Shown here piece by piece: positions 1 to 7,160 of a stretch of DNA of 11,322 bases (position 1 is its first letter; every line of letters starts with the position of its first letter). The DNA is from Micrococcales bacterium. Its GTDB lineage: Bacteria > Actinomycetota > Actinomycetes > Actinomycetales > Microbacteriaceae. The translations under genes and the position numbers were made by a program. The stretch spans positions 1-11,322 of the forward strand of contig CANESN010000016.1 in assembly GCA_947441105.1 (NCBI GenBank). The letters run 5' to 3'. A model generated the notes under the pieces. The model saw nothing but the letters and a program-made list of their open reading frames with translations. It did no database searches and was not told the origin of the DNA.

Positions 1-450
1 ATGGCGCTTGCGCCAGGTGTAGGGCTTGCCGCCACCCAGGTAGGGGTTGGACTCCGGATCTTTGTTTACGACTGGCACGATGGAGAAGCACTCTACCGCG
101 GCGAGGCTATCAACCCCAGCCTCGAGCTTTCAGCCATCAGCGATGAATGGCCAGACGAGGACACCGAATCCGAAGGATGCCTGTCAATACCGGGTGAACG
201 CTACCCCCTCAAGCGAGCCGACAAGGCGATCCTGCGCGCCACGAATCTTGCGGGCGCCCAGTTCACAGTCGAAGCAAGTGGTTGGCTCGCTCGAATCTTT
301 CAGCACGAATTCGATCACCTAGACGGTTTGCTTTACGCGGATCGACTGCTAAAGCCATACCAGCGAGAAATCAAAAAGGTAATCAAATTCGAAGGGTGGG
401 GAGTTCCCGGAGAGAGTTGGACTCCAGGGGTTGATTACCTAGAACCCTAG
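1..450 (+). CDS. def: Peptide deformylase, 5' end outside the window
   Basis: This is the C-terminal 149 residues of peptide deformylase, the metalloenzyme that removes the N-formyl group from the initiator methionine of new proteins. All three family motifs are visible: GVGLAATQ at residues 6-13, EGCLS with the metal-binding Cys60, and HEFDH with His102, Glu103 and His106. The tail (GWGVPGESWTPG at 132-143) is of the kind seen in actinobacterial deformylases. An ATG occupies bases 1-3, but family members have about 40 residues before the first motif, so I read it as an internal Met and the gene as cut by the window edge. The TAG stop (448-450) lies inside the convergent azlD gene, a 12-bp overlap. 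A genuine N-terminal truncation cannot be excluded without upstream sequence. Confidence 0.93.
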   Translation: MALAPGVGLAATQVGVGLRIFVYDWHDGEALYRGEAINPSLELSAISDEWPDEDTESEGCLSIPGERYPLKRADKAILRATNLAGAQFTVEASGWLARIFQHEFDHLDGLLYADRLLKPYQREIKKVIKFEGWGVPGESWTPGVDYLEP

Positions 451-455
451 GAGTC
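420..455. terminator. Long hairpin across the convergent def/azlD stop codons
   Basis: GACTCC (420-425) pairs with GGAGTC (450-455) and, after a single A-A mismatch, GGGGTT (427-432) pairs with AACCCT (443-448). That gives 12 pairs including one G-U, with a 10-nt loop. Both stop codons lie within it: azlD 439-441 in the loop and arm, def 448-450 in the right arm. The position suits a bidirectional transcription end signal for converging genes. Neither strand has a U-tract after the stem, so it is not a canonical intrinsic terminator, and the function is inferred. Confidence 0.5.
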
Positions 456-738
456 TCAAGCCAGCCGCAGTTCCGGCTGCGGCAATGACCACGACGATGT
501 ATGGCACTCTCAGCGCAAACAGGATTGCAGCAACGCCTAGGGCCGGAACTCGAGCATCGAACTCGACTTGATTGCCGGTGACCAAGGTCTGAACCGCAAC
601 CAAAGCGGTCAACAGCACAACCGTAACACGCTCACTGAATGCTCTAATGCCATCGGTAATCCACTTTTGAGGAATCAAATAGCCAAGCATTTTCCAGCTA
701 AACACAGCCAAGGAAGCGATGATCACGGTGAGGGTCAC
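439..738 (-). CDS. azlD: AzlD-family small subunit of branched-chain amino acid exporter
   Basis: A 99-residue, very hydrophobic protein of the AzlD/BrnE/YgaH family. It partners with an AzlC-type protein to export branched-chain amino acids (and methionine in the Corynebacterium BrnFE system) across the cytoplasmic membrane. Four membrane segments can be drawn at about residues 2-20, 38-55, 64-78 and 80-96, with the polar DARVP stretch at 61-65 before the third. Length and topology fit the family (about 100-110 residues). I chose a GTG start at 736-738: it overlaps the azlC stop as GTGA, follows a GGGAGG ribosome binding site at 5-nt spacing, and gives a normal-length protein. A longer reading up to 873 adds 45 unlikely residues inside azlC. 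The substrate is inferred from the family. Confidence 0.85.
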   Translation of the reverse strand: MTLTVIIASLAVFSWKMLGYLIPQKWITDGIRAFSERVTVVLLTALVAVQTLVTGNQVEFDARVPALGVAAILFALRVPYIVVVIAAAGTAAGLRLLGF

Positions 739-1373
739 TTGGACCTCCCGGGAACAAGCGCTACAAGAACTGTAAGCAATACCGGCACACCGGCTGGCAG
801 GAAGAGTGAGCCAACAACCGCTACCAGTGCTGCTGCCAAGGCCAGCACTTTGTTGACCTTTAGCTTTGGCCAAACAAGCCCTAAGAAAGCAGCTGCAGCT
901 GCAGCGTCAAGGCCCCAGGTCTCGGCAGATCCCAAGAAGTCACCAGCCAGAGCACCCAGCAGGGTCGCTAGATTCCAGAAAACGAATACTGCAATGCCAG
1001 TAGCCCAAAAACCGTACCGCTGCGACTTGAGATCAGATTGAGCAGCGGAAACACCATTGGATTCATCAATGCTGAGCTGGGCTGCAATTACCTTCATCAA
1101 GCCCCTGGGGGACAAAACGCTATTGAGGCGCATGGCGTAGAAGCCATTTCTTACCCCAAGCAGCCAAGAGGATGTGATTGCCGAGATCGGAGCCCCGCCA
1201 CCGGCTAGGACACCAATAAAGGCAAATTGACTGGCTCCGGAAAACATCAAAATGCTCAGCAGCATGATTGATAGCAGGTCTAGACCGGCCACGGCAGCGA
1301 GAGCACCAAATGAGATTCCATAGAGGCCAGTGGCTAGACCAACTGAGATGGATGTGGAAAGAACTCGCTTCAT
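735..1373 (-). CDS. azlC: AzlC-family permease, large subunit of branched-chain amino acid exporter
   Basis: A 212-residue multi-spanning membrane protein of the AzlC/BrnF/YgaZ family, the larger half of the two-part amino acid exporter completed by azlD. Family landmarks are GASQF at 46-50, the NGFYAMRL stretch around 76-83, and the acidic SIDES segment at 101-105. Hydrophobic helices lie at about 10-30, 31-60, 122-145, 156-170, 175-192 and 194-208. An Ala6 run (157-162) sits in one helix. I chose the ATG at 1371-1373: AGGA (1379-1382) is 5 nt upstream, and extending the frame to 1415 would run into the tRNA gene. The gene begins only 15 nt after the tRNA-Asn CCA end, so it is probably co-transcribed with it. 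It overlaps azlD by 4 nt, which implies translational coupling. Confidence 0.88.
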   Translation of the reverse strand: MKRVLSTSISVGLATGLYGISFGALAAVAGLDLLSIMLLSILMFSGASQFAFIGVLAGGGAPISAITSSWLLGVRNGFYAMRLNSVLSPRGLMKVIAAQLSIDESNGVSAAQSDLKSQRYGFWATGIAVFVFWNLATLLGALAGDFLGSAETWGLDAAAAAAFLGLVWPKLKVNKVLALAAALVAVVGSLFLPAGVPVLLTVLVALVPGRSK

Positions 1374-1388
1374 ACGATTCCTAAAATT

Positions 1389-1464
1389 TGGCTCCCCGGC
1401 TTGGACTCGAACCAAGAACCTATCGGTTAACAGCCGATTGCTCTGCCAATTGAGCTACCGAGGA
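1389..1464 (-). tRNA. tRNA-Asn (anticodon GTT), CCA encoded
   Basis: A complete cloverleaf can be folded. The acceptor stem TCCTCGG/CCGGGGA has one U-G pair, the D-stem is GCTC/GAGC, and the anticodon stem is ATCGG/CCGAT with loop CTGTTAA. The GTT anticodon lies at 1429-1431, the T-arm is CTTGG/CCAAG with TTCGAGT loop, the discriminator is G, and a genomic CCA occupies 1389-1391. The mature part without CCA is 73 nt. It lies between dnaG (40 bp upstream) and azlC (15 bp downstream), all on one strand. It decodes AAC/AAU codons. Confidence 0.97.
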
Positions 1465-1467
1465 TTA

Positions 1468-1481
1468 GCGTCCTAAGACGC
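1468..1481 (-). other. Short hairpin just ahead of tRNA-Asn
   Basis: GCGTC and GACGC form a perfect 5-bp stem with a four-base loop, ending 3 nt before the 5' end of the tRNA. No U-tract follows. It could be a processing landmark in the tRNA precursor or a weak stop signal for dnaG transcripts; the sequence does not decide between these. Confidence 0.35.
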
Positions 1482-1488
1482 CTGAGAA

Positions 1489-1518
1489 AGATTAGCAGAA
1501 AAAACTATGACATGTAAG
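1489..1518 (-). promoter_or_regulatory. Candidate promoter for tRNA-Asn and azlCD
   Basis: An extended -10 (TGC then TAATCT, 1489-1497) lies 24 bp upstream of the tRNA 5' end. A partial -35 CTTACA (1513-1518, 4 of 6 to TTGACA) is placed at an 18-bp spacer and overlaps the last codons of dnaG. The match is moderate and based on consensus only. If used, transcription would start around 1482 and run through the tRNA into azlC. Confidence 0.4.
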
Positions 1519-3322
1519 TTCTGCGTTCGGCCTCAAGTTCAACTAATTGTCGCTGAACTTGCGAGTAGGCCTCTGCCTGGGTAGCCATGTCAATGCGCTT
1601 GAGTGCCGCTAGCAGGTCATTCTTTTCGCGAGCCAAAGCCTGCAGCATCGCTCCGTTTACAACGCCCCTGCAGTACTTCTGCAAATCTGCATCGTTCGCG
1701 GCAGGAAGTTCCGCCAGAGCCAGAGCCCTTAGGAGATCTAGCTGTTCACCGGATAGCTCGTTTGCCAGTTGATTCACCCAGTCGCTTGAGTTCAGCTGAC
1801 TAGAGATGCGACTTGCAGCTTCTGCGACGCCAGCTAGTTCCGCTTGGGTAAAGCCTGCTCCGACAATTCTGGTGATTCGCTCTGCGTTGAAAGACTGCGG
1901 ACGTTGCACCAGGACTTCGAGAACCTGGCGCTCAAACTTTGTGGCTGGGGTTTGCTCCACCGGCTTTGGCGCGCTAGTTCGAATCTGTTCCACTCGCTGC
2001 CCAACCTGCTGTCTGCCAACTTGAGCAATCAGCTGAGAGACTTCGGAGATTTCAAGCGAAACCCAATCTGCCAATTGCCTGGTGTAGCCGGCACGTAATG
2101 CCGGATCAACAATTTCTGCAACAACAGGCGCCGCTGCCCTGGCTGCCGCAGCACGAGAGTCGAGGTCATTGAGCGAGAATTTGCCAATCCGGTGGCGAAT
2201 CACGAATTCAAATAGTGGCTTTCGCGCCTCTAGCATTTGCCCAATAGCGCCATCTCCTCGCTGCTGGCGAAGATCTGATGGGTCTAAGCCTTCAGGACCG
2301 GACGCGACAAAGGTAAGGGCATTGAACTTGGAAGTATCGCCATAGACCCTGAGGGCGGCCTTCTCCCCCGCGGCATCTGGGTCAAAGGTAAACACCACAG
2401 CGGCTGGGTCTTCGGAAGTGCCAAAAAGCCGGTTGATTATCTTGATGTGATCCTCGCCAAATGCCGTGCCGCAAGTGGCAACCGCATTGGGGAATCCCGC
2501 TAGGTGGCAGGCCATCACATCGGTATAGCCCTCCACCACAATGATCTCTTTGCGCTTGATGATTTCCTTGCGTGCAAGATCAAGGCCGTAGAGCACCGAA
2601 CCCTTGTGGTAGACCGGCGTCTCAGGAGTGTTTAGGTACTTAGGTCCCTGGTCGTCCTCGTAAAGCTTCCGCGCACCAAAGCCCAGCACCTGCGAGTTTG
2701 AGTCTCGAATGGGCCAAAGTACTCGGCCGCGGAATCGGTCGTAACCGCCTTTATCGCTCGCCATAGCAAGCCCTGCGGTGATTGCCTCTTCTAAGGTGAA
2801 ACCCTTTGCCTTGAGGTGATCAAGTAATCCCTGCCAACCCTTTGGCGCATAACCGATGCCAAACTGAGAAATCGCCTTTTGGTCAAAGCCTCTAGAGGCA
2901 AGAAATTTAACCGCGGTTTCGCCCTCGCTGGATTGCAGCTGCTCGCTGAAAAAAGCACTGGCCTCTTGGTTGGCTGCCAGCAGCCTGGCACGACCACTTG
3001 ATTCTTGAGTGCTTCCCTCATCGTAGGTGAGTTGAAAACCTGACTTCTCGGCAAGCTTCTCGATCGCCTCGGTGAAACCTACGTGCTCAATTTCTTGAAT
3101 GAACTTATAGACGTCTCCGCCAGCACCGCAACCGAAGCAGTGGTAAAAAGCTGGAGCTGATCGAACGTTAAAGCTTGGACTCTTCTCAGAGTGGAAAGGG
3201 CAAAGGCCCTTGAAAGATCCTGCGCTGGCCGGTTTTAGCGAGACGTATCCCGCTACCACCTCAACGATGTCGAGTTTGGCTTTTAGCTCTTCAACATCAC
3301 TTTGTCTCACCCGGCCAGCCAT
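1505..3322 (-). CDS. dnaG: DNA primase DnaG
   Basis: A 605-residue primase that makes the RNA primers for chromosome replication and works with the DnaB helicase. The N-terminal CHC2 zinc-binding domain has Cys41, His44, Cys62 and Cys65 (CPFH...CFGC). The RNA polymerase core carries KYLNTPETPVYHK at 228-240. The TOPRIM centre shows Glu264 in VVEGYTD and Asp314/Asp316 in FDPDAAG, the metal-binding carboxylates. Residues from about 430 onward are an Ala/Glu/Gln-rich helical region at the place of the helicase-binding domain. Length is near the usual 600-640. The ATG start fits the MAGR...QSDVEE N-terminus common in actinobacteria and has AGGA, overlapping the dgt stop, as ribosome binding site. 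It lies 9 bp after dgt and is probably in the same operon. Confidence 0.97.
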   Translation of the reverse strand: MAGRVRQSDVEELKAKLDIVEVVAGYVSLKPASAGSFKGLCPFHSEKSPSFNVRSAPAFYHCFGCGAGGDVYKFIQEIEHVGFTEAIEKLAEKSGFQLTYDEGSTQESSGRARLLAANQEASAFFSEQLQSSEGETAVKFLASRGFDQKAISQFGIGYAPKGWQGLLDHLKAKGFTLEEAITAGLAMASDKGGYDRFRGRVLWPIRDSNSQVLGFGARKLYEDDQGPKYLNTPETPVYHKGSVLYGLDLARKEIIKRKEIIVVEGYTDVMACHLAGFPNAVATCGTAFGEDHIKIINRLFGTSEDPAAVVFTFDPDAAGEKAALRVYGDTSKFNALTFVASGPEGLDPSDLRQQRGDGAIGQMLEARKPLFEFVIRHRIGKFSLNDLDSRAAAARAAAPVVAEIVDPALRAGYTRQLADWVSLEISEVSQLIAQVGRQQVGQRVEQIRTSAPKPVEQTPATKFERQVLEVLVQRPQSFNAERITRIVGAGFTQAELAGVAEAASRISSQLNSSDWVNQLANELSGEQLDLLRALALAELPAANDADLQKYCRGVVNGAMLQALAREKNDLLAALKRIDMATQAEAYSQVQRQLVELEAERRTYMS

Positions 3323-3331
3323 ATTGGAATC

Positions 3332-4591
3332 CTAAGCCGTTAGCTTCTGGTGCAAAGCGATTGCTGCGGGGTCAGTTAGTGAGGCCACCTGATCCACGAT
3401 TACGCGCTTCCGAGCCTGGTCACTGGATGCCTGACCCCAAGCTTCAGCGCTTATGGAATCTAGGTGCTGTGCTCCGGTAGCCAAAAGCCGATCTGCCAAT
3501 TCAATGAGCAGCTCGCGCTGATCTTCGTAGTAACTCTGACGTGAATTGTGGGTCATTACCTGCGAGGCAACAATTCCCTTCAATACCGCAATCTCGGATT
3601 TCACCTTGGATGGAATGATGACTCCGGCGCGGTAACGGGTAAGGCTCGCCCTGGATGCATTCTCTAAAATCGAATCAGTGGTTCTGGAAACAAATGAGCC
3701 AATCAGGTCAGAGGTAAGGTTCTTGAGCTGCGCCAGCGACCGAGGTGAGCCATCAAAGCTGTAAAGCCAGTAGTGACTGTCCTGCAGCAGATCAAAGGCT
3801 TCCTCAAGCTGCACCCTGTCCAGCATGCCGCCTGACCATTTGCCAACCTCTTCAATCAGCTGGTTCCTGGCGCTTGGATCTGAAATGGCGGAGGGGTCAA
3901 TGAAGCCTTCGACAATTGCGTCTTCAAAATCGTGCACGGAATAAGCGACATCATCGGCGAAGTCCATGATCTGAGCCTCAACACACTTAGCGCCCTCTGG
4001 GGCATTGTGCCGCATCCAGTGAAAGACCTCTAGATCGTCCTCGTATGTTCCGAACTTTACCGAGTTGCCAAAATCTTGGGCTTGGGAAAGCCGCCACGGG
4101 TATTTGGTGGCAGCATCCAGCGATGCTCTTGTGAGGTTCAAGCCCCGCGAATGACCTTGATCGTCATAGATCTTAGGTTCAAGCCTGGTGAGGATTCGGA
4201 AGGTTTGGGCATTTCCCTCAAAGCCCCCAATATCAGCAGCCCAGAAGTTCAAAGCCGACTCACCGTTGTGACCAAATGCCGGGTGACCTAGATCGTGAGC
4301 CAAGCAGGCCATGTCAACCAGATCCGGGTCAACACCCAGGACCGATGCAAGCTCTCGACCCACCTGCGCCACCTCAAGCGAGTGAGTAAGCCGAGTTCTT
4401 GCAAAATCTCCCGATGATGGGGAAAGCACCTGGGTCTTAGCGCTTAGGCGCCTAAATGCTGCGGCGTGTAGCACCCTGGCGCGATCGCGAGCGAATTCGC
4501 CTCTGCGAAGCATCGAAGACCTTGGTTGCGCGATAAACCGCTCCCGGTCGAATTCTTCGTAACCGGGTTCGATGGGCGTAACTGGCTTCAA
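3332..4591 (-). CDS. dgt: dGTPase-like HD-domain deoxynucleotide triphosphohydrolase
   Basis: A 419-residue HD-superfamily protein of the Dgt type, which cleaves dNTPs (dGTP in the model enzyme) to the nucleoside and triphosphate and so influences dNTP pools. The metal site is visible as His70 (RLTHS), His99-Asp100 (CLAHDLGHPAFGHNGE) and an Asp in MDFADDVAYSVHD at 209-221; NAQTFRIL (127-134) is another conserved block. Substrate preference cannot be read from the sequence. The start is TTG (4589-4591), placed directly after the dusB TAG in the same frame, so no longer reading is possible. GGGAGG at 4596-4601, inside the dusB end, is the ribosome binding site. The chosen N-terminus reaches YEEFDRERF, which family members share, so a later Met would be too short. 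It sits next to dnaG, a common actinobacterial pairing. Confidence 0.94.
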   Translation of the reverse strand: MKPVTPIEPGYEEFDRERFIAQPRSSMLRRGEFARDRARVLHAAAFRRLSAKTQVLSPSSGDFARTRLTHSLEVAQVGRELASVLGVDPDLVDMACLAHDLGHPAFGHNGESALNFWAADIGGFEGNAQTFRILTRLEPKIYDDQGHSRGLNLTRASLDAATKYPWRLSQAQDFGNSVKFGTYEDDLEVFHWMRHNAPEGAKCVEAQIMDFADDVAYSVHDFEDAIVEGFIDPSAISDPSARNQLIEEVGKWSGGMLDRVQLEEAFDLLQDSHYWLYSFDGSPRSLAQLKNLTSDLIGSFVSRTTDSILENASRASLTRYRAGVIIPSKVKSEIAVLKGIVASQVMTHNSRQSYYEDQRELLIELADRLLATGAQHLDSISAEAWGQASSDQARKRVIVDQVASLTDPAAIALHQKLTA

Positions 4592-5746
4592 CTACCCTCC
4601 CGAGACCGAAAGCTCTGCCTCTTGCAGTTGCAAGCGGTGTGAGCTGCTGAGCTCACGAGACTGGAGCCAGTTCTCTGGCAAGGCACAGCTCTTTACGGAA
4701 CCGAGCCTACCTCTTGGGCCTTCGGCGTCATCGCCCGGGTATGGAATCTCTCTTTCCAAGTCTCCAAGCAGCTGTGCCATGTGATTCAGCGACTCGACCT
4801 GGGCTAACGCAGCTCTAAAATCGCCACCGACGGGGTAACCCTTGAAATACCAAGCGACATGCTTTCGAATGTCGCGACAGGCTCTGCCTTCATCCTCAAA
4901 GTATTCGACCAATAGTTCGGTATGACGAACAAAGGCGTCTGCCACCTCGCCCAAAGTAGGCATCACGATGTCGACGCTTGGGTTTTTATCGCCCTGCAGA
5001 TATGAAGCAATTGCCTTCTCGAGATCCGCAAACAACCATGGTCGCCCAAGGCAGCCACGTCCTACCACAACACCGTCTACTCCGGTTTGCTCCATCATCC
5101 GAACCGCATCTTGGGCGGACCAGATATCGCCATTTCCTAGAACCTGAACATCCGGCAGCTCTGCGCGCAGCTTTGCAATTGCATCCCAGTCAGCGATCCC
5201 CGAGTAGTACTCTTCGGCAGTTCTGCCGTGGAGAGCAACCGCAACAACGCCTGCGTCTCGGGCGGCCTTCCCAGCATCCAAGTAGGTGAGGTGATCGGAG
5301 TCGATGCCCTTGCGCATCTTTACGGTTACTGGAATCTCTCCAGCGGCATTCACGGCGGCTTTTACGATCGCATCAAAAAGATCCGACTTCCAAGGCAGAG
5401 CTGCTCCCCCGCCCTTACGGGTTACTTTCGGAACCGGGCAACCAAAATTCAGATCGATGTGATCTGCTCGGTCCTCGGCAACCAACATGGTCACGGCATT
5501 TGCAATGGTCTTTGGATCAACACCGTAGAGCTGCACCGAACGAATGTCCTCAGATTCGTGGTGACCGATAAGCCGCATCGACTCCAGAGTTCGCTCCACG
5601 AGCGCTCTGGAAGTAACCATCTCGGATACGAACAGGCCGCCGCCATATTCACGACAGAGCCTGCGGTAAGCTGTGTTGGTAATTCCAGCCATAGGTGCTA
5701 AAACCACCGGTATGGCAATCTCGTGCTTGCCGTACTTCAGAGACAA
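4592..5746 (-). CDS. dusB: tRNA-dihydrouridine synthase, DusB type
   Basis: A 384-residue flavoenzyme that reduces specific uridines in tRNA to dihydrouridine using FMN and NADPH. The TIM-barrel motifs are in order: LAPMAGITNTAYR (16-28), NFGCPVPKV with catalytic Cys103, VKMRKG with Lys143, ALHGRTAEEYYSG with His173, the GNGD phosphate-binding turn (204-207), and GRGCLGRPWLF (229-239). A helical C-terminal tRNA-binding domain follows from about 270, with an extra tail of about 50 low-conservation residues. The start is TTG (5744-5746), one base after the glyS stop. I see no good Shine-Dalgarno, but this start gives the usual N-terminal spacing before the first motif, and the next in-frame GTG (codon 14) would be too close to it. 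Translation is probably coupled to glyS. Confidence 0.94.
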   Translation of the reverse strand: MSLKYGKHEIAIPVVLAPMAGITNTAYRRLCREYGGGLFVSEMVTSRALVERTLESMRLIGHHESEDIRSVQLYGVDPKTIANAVTMLVAEDRADHIDLNFGCPVPKVTRKGGGAALPWKSDLFDAIVKAAVNAAGEIPVTVKMRKGIDSDHLTYLDAGKAARDAGVVAVALHGRTAEEYYSGIADWDAIAKLRAELPDVQVLGNGDIWSAQDAVRMMEQTGVDGVVVGRGCLGRPWLFADLEKAIASYLQGDKNPSVDIVMPTLGEVADAFVRHTELLVEYFEDEGRACRDIRKHVAWYFKGYPVGGDFRAALAQVESLNHMAQLLGDLEREIPYPGDDAEGPRGRLGSVKSCALPENWLQSRELSSSHRLQLQEAELSVSGG

Positions 5747-5747
5747 G

Positions 5748-7124
5748 CTAACCGTTGATTCTCTCGAAGATGTAATTGCGGACCTGAGACAGCGCTACAC
5801 GCTCTTGAGCCATGGAGTCGCGCTCACGAATGGTAACTGCCTGATCGTTCGGAGTGTCAAAGTCAACAGTGATGCAGAACGGGGTTCCGATCTCATCTTG
5901 ACGACGGTAGCGACGACCAATTGCTCCGGAATCATCAAACTCAACGTTCCAAATCGCTCGAAGCTCTGAAGCGAGGTCCTTGGCAATTGGGTTCAGCTCT
6001 TCGTTTCGGCTAAGCGGCAAAATGGCAGCCTTGACTGGAGCTAGTCGGTAGTCAAGGCGCAGCACGGTTCGAACATCAACGCCACCCTTGGTGTTAGGAG
6101 CTTCGTCTTCGGTGTAAGCGTCGACCAGGAATGCCATTAGTGATCTGGTGAGACCGGCTGCCGGCTCGATAACAAAAGGCGTCCAGCGACGCTCTTCGGT
6201 TGGGTCGAAATAGCTAAGGTCAACGCCGGAGTGCTCAGAGTGCGTCTTGAGGTCAAAGTCGGTTCGGTTAGCAACGCCCTCGAGTTCACCAAATTCACTG
6301 CCCTGGAAACCAAAGCGGTACTCAATGTCTACGGTGCGCTTCGAGTAGTGCGAAAGTTTTTCCTTCGGGTGGTCAAAGAGTCTTAGATTGTCAGGGTTGA
6401 TACCTAGGTTGACATACCAGTTGTAGCGCTCATTGATCCAGTAGTCATGCCACTGCTCGTCTTCACCGGGTTTGACGAAGAACTCCATCTCCATCTGCTC
6501 AAACTCACGGGTTCGGAAGATGAAGTTTCCTGGAGTGATCTCGTTGCGGAAGCTCTTGCCCATCTGACCAATGCCAAATGGCGGCTTCATTCGCGCAGCG
6601 TTGAGAACATTGTTGAAGTTCACGAAGATACCCTGAGCGGTTTCCGGTCTTAGGTAGTGCATGCCGGATTCGTCGTCGACCGGACCGAGGCTAGTTTTCA
6701 ATAGACCATTGAAGCTCTTGGGCTCAGTCCAGATGTCCTTGTTGCCGCAGTTTGGGCAGGCAATCTCAGACATCGAAGAAGGAGCGCGGCCCTTCTTTTC
6801 TTCAAAAGCCTCTTCAAGGTGATCCTGACGGAATCGCTTGTTACAGCTGGTGCACTCGATTAGCGGGTCAACAAATGCCTCAACGTGGCCGGATGCCTCC
6901 CAAACCTTTTTCGGAAGGATGATTGATGAGTCAAGACCAACCACATCTTCGCGACCCGAAACCATCGAACGCCACCACTGACGCTTAATGTTTTCCTTTA
7001 GCTCGACACCCAAAGGGCCATAGTCCCAAGCCGAGCGTGAACCACCGTAAATCTCTCCAGCCTGAAAGACAAAACCACGTCTCTTAGCTAACGAGATGAC
7101 CTGATCTAGTTTCTGGGTTGCCAT
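5748..7124 (-). CDS. glyS: Glycyl-tRNA synthetase, single-chain dimeric type
   Basis: A 458-residue class II aminoacyl-tRNA synthetase that charges tRNA-Gly. It is the one-gene homodimeric form (also called glyQS), not the two-subunit GlyQ/GlyS type. Visible are the N-terminal [14 protein letters not shown] (15-28), a zinc-ribbon-like insertion with Cys91, Cys94, Cys123 and Cys126, the [10 protein letters not shown] block (158-167), motif 2 FRNEITP at 192-198 running into [10 protein letters not shown], and motif 3 [14 protein letters not shown] at 320-333. An anticodon-binding domain spans roughly 355-458. The ATG start has GGAG about 5-6 nt upstream. A 36-bp gap with no convincing terminator separates it from uppS. 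The neighbouring dusB also acts on tRNA. Confidence 0.97.
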   Translation of the reverse strand: MATQKLDQVISLAKRRGFVFQAGEIYGGSRSAWDYGPLGVELKENIKRQWWRSMVSGREDVVGLDSSIILPKKVWEASGHVEAFVDPLIECTSCNKRFRQDHLEEAFEEKKGRAPSSMSEIACPNCGNKDIWTEPKSFNGLLKTSLGPVDDESGMHYLRPETAQGIFVNFNNVLNAARMKPPFGIGQMGKSFRNEITPGNFIFRTREFEQMEMEFFVKPGEDEQWHDYWINERYNWYVNLGINPDNLRLFDHPKEKLSHYSKRTVDIEYRFGFQGSEFGELEGVANRTDFDLKTHSEHSGVDLSYFDPTEERRWTPFVIEPAAGLTRSLMAFLVDAYTEDEAPNTKGGVDVRTVLRLDYRLAPVKAAILPLSRNEELNPIAKDLASELRAIWNVEFDDSGAIGRRYRRQDEIGTPFCITVDFDTPNDQAVTIRERDSMAQERVALSQVRNYIFERING

Positions 7125-7160
7125 GGTTCTCCAATAAATCTTTGCCTTAGGCGTAAGCCC

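Noticed and set aside
739..873. Longer N-terminus for azlD
   Set aside because: The extra 45 residues overlap azlC, are unlike a membrane-protein N-terminus, and the GTG with a strong ribosome binding site at 738 gives the family length.
889..906. GCAGCT repeat in azlC as a possible slippage tract
   Set aside because: It encodes Ala6 in a membrane helix; the unit is six bases, so gain or loss would keep frame, and only three imperfect copies exist.
568..1041. 157-codon open frame on the + strand opposite azlC/azlD
   Set aside because: It has no domain-like sequence, is rich in Ser/Thr/Arg and Ala as expected of an antisense shadow, and lies opposite two well-supported membrane protein genes.
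1374..1415. Longer N-terminus for azlC
   Set aside because: It would be encoded by the 3' part of the tRNA-Asn gene.
1499..1504. Run of T after the dnaG stop on the - strand as an intrinsic terminator
   Set aside because: No stem precedes it; the only nearby hairpin lies downstream and lacks its own U-tract.
4444..4455. Perfect 12-bp palindrome TTAGGCGCCTAA in dgt
   Set aside because: It falls in codons for the conserved FRRLS segment and has no partner copy in the window, so coding constraint and chance suffice.
5228..5701. 157-codon open frame on the + strand opposite dusB
   Set aside because: It is antisense to a conserved enzyme with all its motifs and has no recognisable protein features.
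7125..7160. Short inverted bases (GCCTTAGGC region) between uppS and glyS as terminator or riboswitch
   Set aside because: The possible stem is only about four pairs and no T-box or glycine riboswitch landmarks are present in 36 bp.
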